Source: UBA7378 sp049611805
GTDB taxonomy: Bacteria; Pseudomonadota; Alphaproteobacteria; RS24
Assembly: GCA_049611805.1 (NCBI GenBank)
Contig: JBMZAX010000002.1
Span: 1 to 64,000, forward strand
Length of the DNA stretch: 64,000 nt
Direction: 5' to 3'
Position numbers and translations under genes: made by a program. Shown one piece after another: positions 52,487 through 61,677 of this stretch (the stretch's first letter is position 1; the number at the start of each line of letters is the position of its first letter). Under the pieces are notes generated by a model. The model was not told the origin of the DNA and did not search any database. It was given only the letters and a program-made list of their open reading frames with translations.

Positions 52487-53266
52487 TCAAACCTCGCGCT
52501 CGACCATCATTTTCTTGATTTCGGAAATGGCCTTGGCCGGTGACAACCCTTTCGGGCAGGCCTTGGCGCAATTCATAATCGTATGGCAACGGTAAACGCG
52601 GAACGGGTCTTCCAGATCGTCCAGCCGGTCACCGGTTTTTTCGTCGCGGCTGTCGGCCAGCCAGCGATAGGCTTGCAGCAATACTGCGGGGCCGAGATAT
52701 TTGTCGGAATTCCACCAATAGCTCGGACATGATGTTGAGCAGCAGGCGCATAAAATACACTCATAAAGCCCGTCAAGCTGTTCGCGGTCTTCGCGCGACT
52801 GGCGCCATTCGTTTTGCGGCTGCGGCGTGTCGGTTTTGAGCCATGGTTCGATCGAGGCATATTGCGCGTAAAGATCGGTCAAATCCGGCACCAAATCCTT
52901 GATAACCGGCATGTGCGGCAGAGGATAAATCGTGATGTCGCCCTTCACATCATCCAGCCCTTTGGTGCAGGCCAGCGTGTTCTGGCCGTCAATATTCATG
53001 GCGCAGGAGCCGCAAATTCCTTCACGGCACGAGCGGCGAAATGTGAGGGTCGAATCAAGTTCGTTTTTGACCTTCAACAGCGCATCCAGCACCATCGGCC
53101 CGCAATCATCGGCATCGAAAACATAGCTGTCGACACGCGGGTTTTCCCCATCATCGGGATTCCAGCGATAGACTTTCAACGTCCGCGGGGCTTTCAGCGT
53201 GCCTTCGGCGGTATGGGTCACGCCTTTTTTGACGCGCGAATTGGCCGGCAGTGCAATCTCAACCAT
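52487..53266 (-). CDS. sdhB: Succinate dehydrogenase iron-sulphur subunit
   Basis: Electron-transfer subunit of complex II, 259 residues. Ligands for three clusters are visible: 2Fe-2S in SCREGICGSCAMNIDG (about residue 80), 4Fe-4S in CILCACCSTSCP (about 171) and 3Fe-4S in CHTIMNCAKACPKG (about 228). It lies nine bases after sdhA and ends the sdhCDAB operon. Confidence 0.97.
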   Translation of the reverse strand: MVEIALPANSRVKKGVTHTAEGTLKAPRTLKVYRWNPDDGENPRVDSYVFDADDCGPMVLDALLKVKNELDSTLTFRRSCREGICGSCAMNIDGQNTLACTKGLDDVKGDITIYPLPHMPVIKDLVPDLTDLYAQYASIEPWLKTDTPQPQNEWRQSREDREQLDGLYECILCACCSTSCPSYWWNSDKYLGPAVLLQAYRWLADSRDEKTGDRLDDLEDPFRVYRCHTIMNCAKACPKGLSPAKAISEIKKMMVEREV

Positions 53267-53275
53267 CTCTATCCC

Positions 53276-55060
53276 CTAGTAAACGCGAGCTTTCGGCTCG
53301 ATATAATTGACCTCATTGGTCAAGGTGTAATTGTGAACCCCGCGATAGCCAATGGTGGCTTTGCCCTTGGCATCGACATAAGCCAGCGTGTGCTTCATCC
53401 ATGCCTCGTCATCGCGCTCCGGGAAATCCTCGCGCGCATGACCGCCGCGGCTTTCTTTACGGGCATTGGCCCCTTCGACCGTGGCGATGGCCTGCACGAT
53501 GAGATTGTCGAACTCCAGCGTTTCGAGCAAATCCGAATTCCAGATCAGCGAACGGTCGGCAATGCCGATATCATCCATCGCATTAACGACTTTCTGCATC
53601 CGTTCGCAGCCTTCTTCCAGCACTTCGCCGGTGCGGAACACCGCGCAGTTTTCCTGCATGGCTTTTTGCATTTCAAGGCGCAGTTCGGAAGTCGGCGTGC
53701 TGCCGTCGGCGGTGCGGAAACGTTCCAGACGCGCCACCGCATCGTCGCCCGCATTTGCCGGCAGCGGCGCATGGCCCTCGCCGGGCGTCACAATATCCGA
53801 TGTGCGGATGGCAGAAGCGCGCCCGAACACCACAAGGTCGATGAGCGAGTTTGACCCCAGCCGGTTGGCACCGTGAACAGACACACAAGCCGCCTCACCG
53901 ATTGCCATCAGACCCGGCACGGTGCGCTCGGCGTCGGCTTCGGTCGGGTTAAGCACTTCGCCGTGATAATTGGTCGGGATGCCGCCCATATTGTAATGCA
54001 CGGTCGGCAGTACGGGGATCGGCTCCTTGGTCACATCGACACCGGCGAAAATGCGCGCGCTTTCGGAAATTCCGGGCAGGCGTTCGGCCAGCACATCCGG
54101 GTCAAGATGGTCGAGATGCAGATAAATATGGTCGTTATTGGGGCCAACGCCGCGCCCTTCGCGAATCTCAATGGTCATTGAGCGCGACACGACATCGCGC
54201 GAAGCGAGGTCTTTGGCCGATGGCGCATAACGCTCCATAAAACGCTCGCCCTCGGAATTGATCAAAATGCCGCCTTCGCCGCGCGAGCCTTCGGTAATCA
54301 GGCAGCCCGCGCCATAAATGCCGGTCGGGTGGAACTGCACAAACTCCATATCCTGAAGCGGCAGACCGGCGCGGATGACCATGGCCGAGCCGTCGCCCGT
54401 GCAAGTGTGGGCCGAGGTCGCCGAGAAATAGGCGCGCCCGTAACCGCCGGTTGCCAGAATAACCTGTTTGGCCTGAAAGCGGTGAATGGTGCCGTCCTGC
54501 ATGCACATGGCCGTCACGCCCACGCAGCGGTCTTCATCCATAATCAGATCAAGCGCAAAAAATTCGATAAAAAATTCGGTGTCGTGGCGCAAAGACTGAC
54601 CATACAGCGTGTGCAAAATGGCGTGGCCGGTGCGGTCGGCCGCCGCGCAGGTGCGCTGGGCAATGCCTTCGCCGAAATTCGTTGTCATGCCGCCAAACGG
54701 GCGTTGGTAAATCTTGCCTTCGTCGGTGCGCGAAAACGGCACGCCGAAATGCTCCAGCTCGTAAACGGCTTCGGGCGCATTGCGGCACAAATATTCAATC
54801 GCGTCCTGGTCGCCCAGCCAGTCAGACCCCTTAACGGTGTCATACATGTGCCAGCGCCAGTCATCATCGCCCATATTGCCAAGCGCGGCGGAAATGCCGC
54901 CCTGCGCGGCAACCGTGTGGCTGCGCGTCGGGAAGACTTTTGAAATACATGCCGTTTTCAGCCCGCGCTCGGCACACCCTAATGCGGCGCGCAATCCGGA
55001 ACCGCCGGCCCCGACAACGACAACATCAAATTGATGATCGGTAAACTCATATGCACTCAT
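53276..55060 (-). CDS. sdhA: Succinate dehydrogenase flavoprotein subunit
   Basis: Catalytic subunit of 594 residues with covalent FAD. The dinucleotide loop VVGAGGSGLRAALG is at about residue 15, the FAD-linked His in RSHTVAAQGG at about 48, and the active-site block near TEGSRGEGG (about 258). It oxidises succinate to fumarate at the inner face of the membrane and passes electrons to SdhB. Confidence 0.98.
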   Translation of the reverse strand: MSAYEFTDHQFDVVVVGAGGSGLRAALGCAERGLKTACISKVFPTRSHTVAAQGGISAALGNMGDDDWRWHMYDTVKGSDWLGDQDAIEYLCRNAPEAVYELEHFGVPFSRTDEGKIYQRPFGGMTTNFGEGIAQRTCAAADRTGHAILHTLYGQSLRHDTEFFIEFFALDLIMDEDRCVGVTAMCMQDGTIHRFQAKQVILATGGYGRAYFSATSAHTCTGDGSAMVIRAGLPLQDMEFVQFHPTGIYGAGCLITEGSRGEGGILINSEGERFMERYAPSAKDLASRDVVSRSMTIEIREGRGVGPNNDHIYLHLDHLDPDVLAERLPGISESARIFAGVDVTKEPIPVLPTVHYNMGGIPTNYHGEVLNPTEADAERTVPGLMAIGEAACVSVHGANRLGSNSLIDLVVFGRASAIRTSDIVTPGEGHAPLPANAGDDAVARLERFRTADGSTPTSELRLEMQKAMQENCAVFRTGEVLEEGCERMQKVVNAMDDIGIADRSLIWNSDLLETLEFDNLIVQAIATVEGANARKESRGGHAREDFPERDDEAWMKHTLAYVDAKGKATIGYRGVHNYTLTNEVNYIEPKARVY

Positions 55061-55082
55061 GATCCACTCCTAGCCGACCTGT

Positions 55083-55466
55083 TTACTGGCTTACCACCAG
55101 CTTCAAAACGGCCAGCGCACACGCCACACCGATTATCAGGGCGAAAAAATTATTGGCGACCAGCGCCGCCAGCTTCATTGCTTCCCCATGAATATAATCC
55201 TCGATCACGACCTGCAGACCGAGGCGCATATGCCAGCATGTGCTCAAAATGAGCAACAACATGACAACACCGACAACCGGATTGCCGAGAAACGCCGCCA
55301 TGGTCGCATGGTCGGCTCCCGCATGGACAACAAGAGCCCCGACCAGAAACAGCGTCAGTGGAATATTGGCAAGCGCGGTGACGCGCTGGAGCCAGAAATG
55401 TTCAGTGCCTTTTTTCGCCGAGCCCAAACCACGGACACGCGACAGGGGGGTGCGCATTTCACTCAT
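55083..55466 (-). CDS. sdhD: Succinate dehydrogenase membrane anchor subunit
   Basis: Membrane anchor of complex II, 127 residues with three hydrophobic helices (about residues 30-50, 60-80, 100-125). The segment CWHMRLGLQVVIEDYIH carries the haem-side His and the Asp-Tyr of the quinone site. GGGAG seven bases before 55466 decides the start, which overlaps the sdhC stop as ATGA. Confidence 0.93.
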   Translation of the reverse strand: MSEMRTPLSRVRGLGSAKKGTEHFWLQRVTALANIPLTLFLVGALVVHAGADHATMAAFLGNPVVGVVMLLLILSTCWHMRLGLQVVIEDYIHGEAMKLAALVANNFFALIIGVACALAVLKLVVSQ

Positions 55467-55867
55467 GACCAAACTCCCAGATACATATACCCAAGCACCC
55501 ATGCCAGACCGGTGAGAAGCAGGGGCGCAATCGCCGTCGCCCGCGCTATCAGTTCCACATGTTTTAGGTCGAAACCGCGCCCTGTATCCCAGATAAAATG
55601 CCGCACGCCGCCAAACATGTGATGAAACAGCGCCCAGCTATATCCGAACAATACCAGACGCCCTATCCAGGAACCGGAAATATCGCGCACCAGCGCATAA
55701 GCCTCCGGCCCGCCGGCGGCGGCCATCAGCCACCAGGCCAATAAAGCCGAACCCGCATAAAGGGCCACGCCGGTCGCCCGATGCAGAATTGACAGCATCA
55801 TGGTCAGCGTCCAGCGATAAATCTGAATATGCGGCGAAAGCGGCCGGGACGGTGATTGATCGGACAT
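55463..55867 (-). CDS. sdhC: Succinate dehydrogenase cytochrome b556 subunit
   Basis: Haem-binding membrane subunit of 134 residues with three helices. RPLSPHIQIYRW is the usual N-terminus, SILHRATGVAL contains the conserved Ser and Arg of the quinone site, and HHMFGGVRHFIWD supplies the haem His. It is the first gene of sdhCDAB. Confidence 0.95.
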   Translation of the reverse strand: MSDQSPSRPLSPHIQIYRWTLTMMLSILHRATGVALYAGSALLAWWLMAAAGGPEAYALVRDISGSWIGRLVLFGYSWALFHHMFGGVRHFIWDTGRGFDLKHVELIARATAIAPLLLTGLAWVLGYMYLGVWS

Positions 55868-55962
55868 AAACTCTCCTGAGCGTCGCTAAAATTTTACGCG
55901 CTTTTGTTATAGCCGATGCAGTCAAAGCTGCCAATCATACCACCGCGACAGGCTGACGCAGA

Positions 55963-57039
55963 TTAGCGGCGCGCCATCCACACCCAGCAATCGAGATCCA
56001 GCAATAAATCATCCGGTCGGGTTTCGGCTTGCTGATTGGCGACAAGCTCGGCAATATCGCCGACCGGCCGGTTTTTGGTCACAAAATGGCGGAGCCGCAA
56101 TGCGCCGACCCCCGCAACACCGTCAATGGTGGCTTTTTCAATAAGGCGCGTACCGGCATAAATCGTATCACCGGCAAAGGCGGGGGCGGCATGGGTGCCC
56201 GCATTCAGCCCGGCAACACAAACCGCGTTTTCAAGCCCGTTAAAACTCATGGCGCGCGCATGCGAAATAATGTGCCCGCCATAAATCAGCCGCTTGCCGA
56301 AGCGCGTTTCCCGCTGGGCCAGCCCGTCAAAATGCACGCGCGCGGTATTTTGATAGGCCCGCGTCGCCAGCATATGTTCGCTGTCTTCCAGCGTCACGCC
56401 GTCGTGATGGTCGATGAACATGCCGGTTTCGTAATCGTCGAAATATTTGTCGCTGCCCGATTGCGCGCTGTCGAGAATATTTATGCCTTCCGCCAGACCT
56501 GTCGGTGGCGGCACCAAATCGGCGGGTGCCACGGCCGGCGCAAGTTGCGGCATAACCGGGTCGGGGGCTGGCGCGGACGGGTCACGCTTATTGACCATCA
56601 CCCAGCGCACATATTCGACGACCATGTCCTGATGCTGGTTGAAGCCGCGACTGCGCACCATGACAATGCCGCTTTTGCCATTGCTGTTTTCGCGCAAACC
56701 CATCACTTCGGAAACCGCCGACACCGTATCGCCGCAATAAACCGGCGCCAGAAACCGGCCCTCGGCATAGCCCAGATTGGCCACGGCATTGCGCGAAATA
56801 TCCGGCACGGTTTTGCCGAAAACAATATGAAACACCAGCCAGTTTTCCAATGGCCGGTCGGCATAACCGGCGGCTTGGGCTGCCGGCAGGCTGCTGTTCA
56901 AAATATGGCGGCCGCCATAAAGCGCCTGATAAAGCGCGACATCGCCGCTTTCCAGCGTGCGCGGGGTGGCGTGGGTGATTTTTTCGCCCAGCTTGAAATC
57001 TTCGAAAAACCGGCCACCGGCGTCAGACGTCATCATCAT
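55963..57039 (-). CDS. Mesaconyl-CoA hydratase-like MaoC protein
   Basis: Double hot-dog fold hydratase of 358 residues. MaoC-like domains lie at roughly 10-160 and 200-345, with FFEDFKLGEKITHATPRT at the start. Closest family by feel is mesaconyl-C1-CoA hydratase (beta-methylmalyl-CoA dehydratase), which works in the ethylmalonyl-CoA pathway. ATGA-type overlap with the CitE-like gene upstream (57036-57039) supports a joint pathway, because that pathway cleaves beta-methylmalyl-CoA next. Other key enzymes of the pathway (ccr, ecm) are not in the window. Confidence 0.82.
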   Translation of the reverse strand: MMMTSDAGGRFFEDFKLGEKITHATPRTLESGDVALYQALYGGRHILNSSLPAAQAAGYADRPLENWLVFHIVFGKTVPDISRNAVANLGYAEGRFLAPVYCGDTVSAVSEVMGLRENSNGKSGIVMVRSRGFNQHQDMVVEYVRWVMVNKRDPSAPAPDPVMPQLAPAVAPADLVPPPTGLAEGINILDSAQSGSDKYFDDYETGMFIDHHDGVTLEDSEHMLATRAYQNTARVHFDGLAQRETRFGKRLIYGGHIISHARAMSFNGLENAVCVAGLNAGTHAAPAFAGDTIYAGTRLIEKATIDGVAGVGALRLRHFVTKNRPVGDIAELVANQQAETRPDDLLLDLDCWVWMARR

Positions 57040-57953
57040 GCCTCTTTCGCAACCGCGGCAGACCGCGCGGCAATCGCATCGGCAATGGCGAGTTTTTGCC
57101 GCGCAATATCCAGATGCAGAAGTTCGGTCATTTTGCCGTTCACCTTGAGCACGCCCTGTCCGGCATTGGCCGGATCGTCAAACGCGGCAACGACATCGCG
57201 CGCATGCGCTATCTCCTCCGCATCGGGCGCGAAAATGGCGTTGCACGGGCCAAGCTGACTGGGGTGGATGAGCGTTTTGCCGTCAAAGCCCATTTCCATG
57301 CCCTGCCGGCACTCGGCCTCAAACCCGCCCGTGTCGGCAATATCGTTGAACACACCGTCCAGCACATAAAGCCCATAGCGCCGCGCCGCCAGCACCGCCA
57401 GCGAGAGCGCCGCCTGAAGCGGCGCGCGCCCCGGCACCAGCGCGGCCTGCATTTCCTTTGCCAGATCATTCGTGCCCATGACAAAACAGGCGAGCGGCGT
57501 GTCGCCCCCGCGCGCGGCCAGCGCATCCAGATTGAAAATGGCGGCAGGCGTTTCAATCATAATCCACAAGGCCGTGCCGTCGGGCACATGCGCGCAAACC
57601 GCATCAATGTCGGCGGCGGTTGATATTTTGGGAGCGAGTATGGCATCGGGCGCGCTGTCTTTTTTTGTCGCCAATTTGGCAAGAGCGGCGAGATCATCAT
57701 GGCCCCATTCGGTATCCAGCCCGTTCACGCGCACCACAATTTCGCGCCCGCCATAGCCGCCCGCTTCGAGCGCCGCGCAGATTTGCGCGCGCGCTTGTGC
57801 TTTGGCATCGGGCGCGACCGCATCTTCCAAATCGAGCAACAGACAATCGGCATCCAGCGTGCGCGCCTTTTCAAGCGCGCGGGCATTGGCCCCCGGCATG
57901 TAAAGGGCCGAGCGGCGCGGGATCGCTGATTTGTGTGAAGGCGGCAAAGACAT
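57036..57953 (-). CDS. CitE/HpcH-family CoA ester lyase or malyl-CoA thioesterase
   Basis: TIM-barrel protein of 305 residues of the HpcH/HpaI-CitE family. The N-terminal RRSALYMPGANARALEKA and LLLDLEDAV block binds CoA. IETPAAIFNLDALA provides the Mg-binding Glu and GTNDLAKEM the Asp. Likely reactions are cleavage of beta-methylmalyl-CoA or hydrolysis of (3S)-malyl-CoA, given the adjacent hydratase; sequence features lean towards the thioesterase/lyase-2 branch, but this is uncertain. Confidence 0.85.
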   Translation of the reverse strand: MSLPPSHKSAIPRRSALYMPGANARALEKARTLDADCLLLDLEDAVAPDAKAQARAQICAALEAGGYGGREIVVRVNGLDTEWGHDDLAALAKLATKKDSAPDAILAPKISTAADIDAVCAHVPDGTALWIMIETPAAIFNLDALAARGGDTPLACFVMGTNDLAKEMQAALVPGRAPLQAALSLAVLAARRYGLYVLDGVFNDIADTGGFEAECRQGMEMGFDGKTLIHPSQLGPCNAIFAPDAEEIAHARDVVAAFDDPANAGQGVLKVNGKMTELLHLDIARQKLAIADAIAARSAAVAKEA

Positions 57954-58009
57954 GTGTACTTACCCCGAATTCTATGGTTCAACAGCAAGCCGGTCGGAGG
58001 GCTTGTTGC

Positions 58010-58858
58010 ATGACGCAGTCTAACACACACAACGCCACTGTCTTAGTCATTTCCAGTCAGGTGATTGACGGACAGGTTGGCATACAGGCGATTGCGCCGG
58101 GGCTTCGCGCGTTTGGGCTGGGCTGTATCGGCCTGCCGACCACATTGCTGGCGGCACACCCTGCCGCCTATCCGCAAGCCGGCCCGCCTGCGGGCGGGGC
58201 TTTGCCGGCGGCACATATCACCGAATTTGCCGATTGGCTGTTGTCCGCCGGTGCCTTTGACGGGCTGGCCGGCATTTTGACGGGCTATATGCCCAGCGTC
58301 GAGCATGTCGAGGCGACGGCCGGCGCGATCGATCTGTTGCGCGCGCAAAAGCCCGACCTGCCGGTTTGTTGCGACCCGATTTGTGGCGACAATGACCGGC
58401 TCTATTTGCCGCGCGAAGTCGCCGCCGCGCTGGGCGAACACCTCCTGCCGCGCGCCGGTATTGCCACCCCCAATCTGTTCGAATTGGGGCATTTGACGGG
58501 CACCGGCCCGCTTGAGCAAACCCAAGATGCCGCGCGCGCCGCGCAAAAACTCAATGTGCCGGAAGTTATTGTCACCTCGGCGCCCGGCCCCAAGGGCCGC
58601 ATCGCCACATTGCTGGTCAGCGATCAATTATTGCGCTGCGAGACGGTTGCCGTGCCGCAAGTGCCGCATGGTATGGGCGATCTTTTTTCCGCGCTTTATA
58701 TGGGTCTGCATTTGCGACGGGACAAAATGGCGCTGGGCATTGCCACCTCGACCATGGCGAAGCTTGCGGGCAGAAGCGCCAATAAGAATGTGTTGCCCAG
58801 CCAACAGGTGGAACTGGAAAAAGCCGCGCTGCAGGAAACGCTCCCGTTACCGTCTTAA
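58010..58858 (+). CDS. Pyridoxal/pyridoxine kinase (PdxY/PdxK-like)
   Basis: Ribokinase-fold kinase of 282 residues in the vitamin B6 salvage pathway. Features are SSQVIDGQVG at the N-terminus, a CDPICGDNDRLYLP block near residue 122, ATPNLFELGHLTG near 158 and the catalytic Asp in HGMGDLFSALY near 224. The usual GTGD is GMGD. ATG at 58010 is chosen because GGAGG lies nine bases upstream. It is divergent from the CitE-like gene and convergent with asd. Confidence 0.88.
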   Translation: MTQSNTHNATVLVISSQVIDGQVGIQAIAPGLRAFGLGCIGLPTTLLAAHPAAYPQAGPPAGGALPAAHITEFADWLLSAGAFDGLAGILTGYMPSVEHVEATAGAIDLLRAQKPDLPVCCDPICGDNDRLYLPREVAAALGEHLLPRAGIATPNLFELGHLTGTGPLEQTQDAARAAQKLNVPEVIVTSAPGPKGRIATLLVSDQLLRCETVAVPQVPHGMGDLFSALYMGLHLRRDKMALGIATSTMAKLAGRSANKNVLPSQQVELEKAALQETLPLPS

Positions 58859-58877
58859 TATCCGGCTGTCTTAAATA

Positions 58878-59906
58878 TCAGGCGGCGCGGGGCGCGGTCA
58901 CATAATCGCGCACCAGCAATTCGGCGATTTGCACCGCATTCAAGGCCGCGCCTTTGCGCAAATTATCCGAAACCACCCACATGCTCAGCCCGTTTTCAAC
59001 CGACGGGTCAACGCGCAGCCGCGAGACGAAGGTTTCATATTCGCCGACACATTCGACCGGCGTGACATAGCCTTCATCTTCGCGCCGGTCGACCAGCAAC
59101 ACACCCGGCGCGGTCTCGAAAGCCGCGCGCGCTTCTGTTTCGCTGATCGGCGTTTCAAACTCGATATTCACCGCCTCGCTATGGCCGACAAAAACCGGCA
59201 CGCGCACGCACGTTGCGTGCATGCGAATTTCGGGGTCGAGCATTTTTTGCGTCTCGACCACCATTTTCCATTCTTCCTTCGTGTCGCCATTGTCGCGGAA
59301 GACATCAATATGCGGGATGACATTAAACGCGATTTGTTTGGAGAAATGCTCGCGCGTCAAATCATCATTCACAAACACGGCGCGGGTCTGCGAAAACAAT
59401 TCGTCCATGGCGGCATTGCCCGCACCCGAAACCGACTGATAGGTCGCCACCACCACGCGGCGGATTTTGGCAATATCGTGCAGGGGTTTGAGCGCCACGA
59501 CGAGTTGCGCCGTCGAGCAGTTTGGATTGGCGATAATATTGCGCTGTGTGTATCCGGCGAGGTCATGCGGGTTAACTTCCGGCACAATCAGCGGCACATC
59601 CGCCTCCATGCGATAGAGCGAGGAATTGTCGATGACCACACAACCGGCGGCGGCGGCTTTGGGCGCATATTCTTCCGCCGGGCCGGAACCGCAGGCAAAC
59701 AGCGCAATATCGGCGGCGGCAAAATCATAAAATTCCAGCGCCTGACATTGCAGCGTCTTGTCGCCGAAACTCACCTCTTTGCCTTGGCTGCGGCGCGAGG
59801 CAACGGCATCGACGCGCGCAATCGGAAAATTGCGCTCGGCCAGAATATTCAGCATTTCGCGCCCGACATTGCCGGTCGCACCAATCACGGCAACCACATA
59901 ACTCAT
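58878..59906 (-). CDS. asd: Aspartate-semialdehyde dehydrogenase
   Basis: NADP-dependent enzyme of 342 residues, on the branch to lysine, threonine and methionine. VVAVIGATGNVGREML binds the cofactor, and the catalytic Cys is in NPNCSTAQLVVAL (about residue 130). The start at 59906 is one base after the leuB stop, so leuB and asd are cotranscribed. A longer frame into leuB is rejected. Confidence 0.96.
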   Translation of the reverse strand: MSYVVAVIGATGNVGREMLNILAERNFPIARVDAVASRRSQGKEVSFGDKTLQCQALEFYDFAAADIALFACGSGPAEEYAPKAAAAGCVVIDNSSLYRMEADVPLIVPEVNPHDLAGYTQRNIIANPNCSTAQLVVALKPLHDIAKIRRVVVATYQSVSGAGNAAMDELFSQTRAVFVNDDLTREHFSKQIAFNVIPHIDVFRDNGDTKEEWKMVVETQKMLDPEIRMHATCVRVPVFVGHSEAVNIEFETPISETEARAAFETAPGVLLVDRREDEGYVTPVECVGEYETFVSRLRVDPSVENGLSMWVVSDNLRKGAALNAVQIAELLVRDYVTAPRAA

Positions 59907-59907
59907 C

Positions 59908-61014
59908 TCAATTCCCCAATTCGTCGAGGGCTTGCAGCACCGCATCACCCATCGCACTTGTGCCGACCAATTGCATGTCGGCCTGCATGATGTCGCCGGT
60001 GCGCAAGCCCTTGTCGAGCACCTGCATCACCGCGCGTTCCAGCAAATCGGCATCCGCGCCGCGGTCGAAAGTATATTTCAGCGCCATCGCAAAACTCATG
60101 ATCGAGGCGATCGGATTGGCCTTGCCCTGACCGGCAATATCGGGGGCCGAGCCGTGCACGGGTTCATACAAAGCCCGCGCGCGGCCCGTCTCAGCATCCG
60201 GCGCGCCCAGCGAGGCCGAGGGCAACATGCCCAGCGAGCCCGTCAACATGGCGGCGACATCCGACAGAATATCGCCGAACAGATTATCCGTCACCAGCAC
60301 ATCATATTGCTTTGGCTGGCGCACAAGCTGCATGGCGCAATTATCGGCCAGCACATGCTGCAATTCGATTTCCGGATAATCGGCGGCGATGACCCGGTTG
60401 ACCTCTTCAAACCAGAGCTGGCCGCTTTCCATGACATTGCGTTTTTCCGAGCTTGCCAGCCTTTTGGTGCGCTTCATGGCGATATCGGCGGCCACGCGCG
60501 TGATGCGCTCAATCTCGTAAGTCTCATAGACTTGCGTGTTGACCCCGCGCCGCTGGCCGTCGCCCAGATCGGTTATGCCGCGCGGCTCGCCGAAATAAAC
60601 CCCGCCGGTCAGCTCGCGCACAATCATAATGTCGAGCCCTTCGACCAGTTCGCGCTTCAGCGAGGAAGCCTCGGCCAGCGCCGAAAAACAAATCGCCGGG
60701 CGCAAATTCGCAAATAATTCCAAATCCGCACGCAGGCGCAACAGGCCCGCTTCGGGTCGTGCTTCATAGGCGACATTGTCCCATTGCGGCCCGCCGACCG
60801 CGCCCAGAAGCACCGCGTCAGCCGTCAGCGCCTTTTCCATGGCCGCGTCCGAAATGGCCGCACCATGCGCGTCATAGGCGCACCCGCCGACAAGGTCGTG
60901 GTCGATGGAAACATCAAAGCCTTTATGCGTGCCGAACCAGTCAATGATACGGGCCACTTCGCCCATCACTTCGGGGCCGATGCCATCGCCCGGCAGGATC
61001 AGAATATTTTCCAT
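59908..61014 (-). CDS. leuB: 3-isopropylmalate dehydrogenase
   Basis: NAD-dependent decarboxylating dehydrogenase of 368 residues in leucine synthesis. LPGDGIGPEVMGE is at the N-terminus, LLGAVGGPQWD near residue 70 and the family signature around DNLFGDILSDVAAMLTGS near 243. It lies 38 bases after leuD. Confidence 0.97.
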   Translation of the reverse strand: MENILILPGDGIGPEVMGEVARIIDWFGTHKGFDVSIDHDLVGGCAYDAHGAAISDAAMEKALTADAVLLGAVGGPQWDNVAYEARPEAGLLRLRADLELFANLRPAICFSALAEASSLKRELVEGLDIMIVRELTGGVYFGEPRGITDLGDGQRRGVNTQVYETYEIERITRVAADIAMKRTKRLASSEKRNVMESGQLWFEEVNRVIAADYPEIELQHVLADNCAMQLVRQPKQYDVLVTDNLFGDILSDVAAMLTGSLGMLPSASLGAPDAETGRARALYEPVHGSAPDIAGQGKANPIASIMSFAMALKYTFDRGADADLLERAVMQVLDKGLRTGDIMQADMQLVGTSAMGDAVLQALDELGN

Positions 61015-61052
61015 TTATCGCCTCTTTTCGTACGCTTGCGAAACTGCCCCGC

Positions 61053-61655
61053 CTAACGCCAAGGCTGGTCGTCGAGACCCGCCTCATAAGCGGAAATCTC
61101 GTCGCTTTGTTTTAAGGTCAGCGCAATATCATCAAGCCCTTCCAGCAGGCAGGTTTTGCGAAACGCATCCACGTCAAAACTGATAACCCCGCCATCGGGC
61201 CCGCGAATTTCCTGGACTTCCAGATCAATGCTCAGACCGGCATTGGCACCGCGCGCGGCATCATCCATCAGCTTGTCGATATCTTCCTGCGGCAGAACAA
61301 TCGGCAAAATGCCGTTTTTGAAGCAGTTATTGTAGAAAATATCGGCAAAGCTCGGCGCGATGACGCATTTAATGCCAAAATCGAGCAGCGCCCATGGCGC
61401 GTGTTCGCGGCTGGAACCGCAGCCGAAATTTGCCCCCGCCACCAGAATTTGCGCATTGCGATAGGCCGGTTGATTGAGCACAAAATCCTCAATCTCACTG
61501 CCATCATCGCCATAGCGCATTTCATCGAACAGGTTTTTGCCGAGCCCCGAACGCTTGATGGTTTTCAAAAACTGCTTGGGAATAATCATATCCGTGTCGA
61601 CATTGATCATGTTCAGCGGCGCGGCCACGGCATCGAGCTTGGTAAATTTTTCCAT
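61053..61655 (-). CDS. leuD: 3-isopropylmalate dehydratase small subunit
   Basis: Swivel-domain subunit of 200 residues of the isopropylmalate isomerase. NVDTDMIIPKQFL, GCGSSREHAPWAL and SFADIFYNNCFKNGILP are conserved. AAGGAG precedes ATG 61655 by six bases, which decides the start. It follows leuC after 22 bases. Confidence 0.97.
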   Translation of the reverse strand: MEKFTKLDAVAAPLNMINVDTDMIIPKQFLKTIKRSGLGKNLFDEMRYGDDGSEIEDFVLNQPAYRNAQILVAGANFGCGSSREHAPWALLDFGIKCVIAPSFADIFYNNCFKNGILPIVLPQEDIDKLMDDAARGANAGLSIDLEVQEIRGPDGGVISFDVDAFRKTCLLEGLDDIALTLKQSDEISAYEAGLDDQPWR

Positions 61656-61677
61656 GTTTTTCTCCTTGGTCGATACT

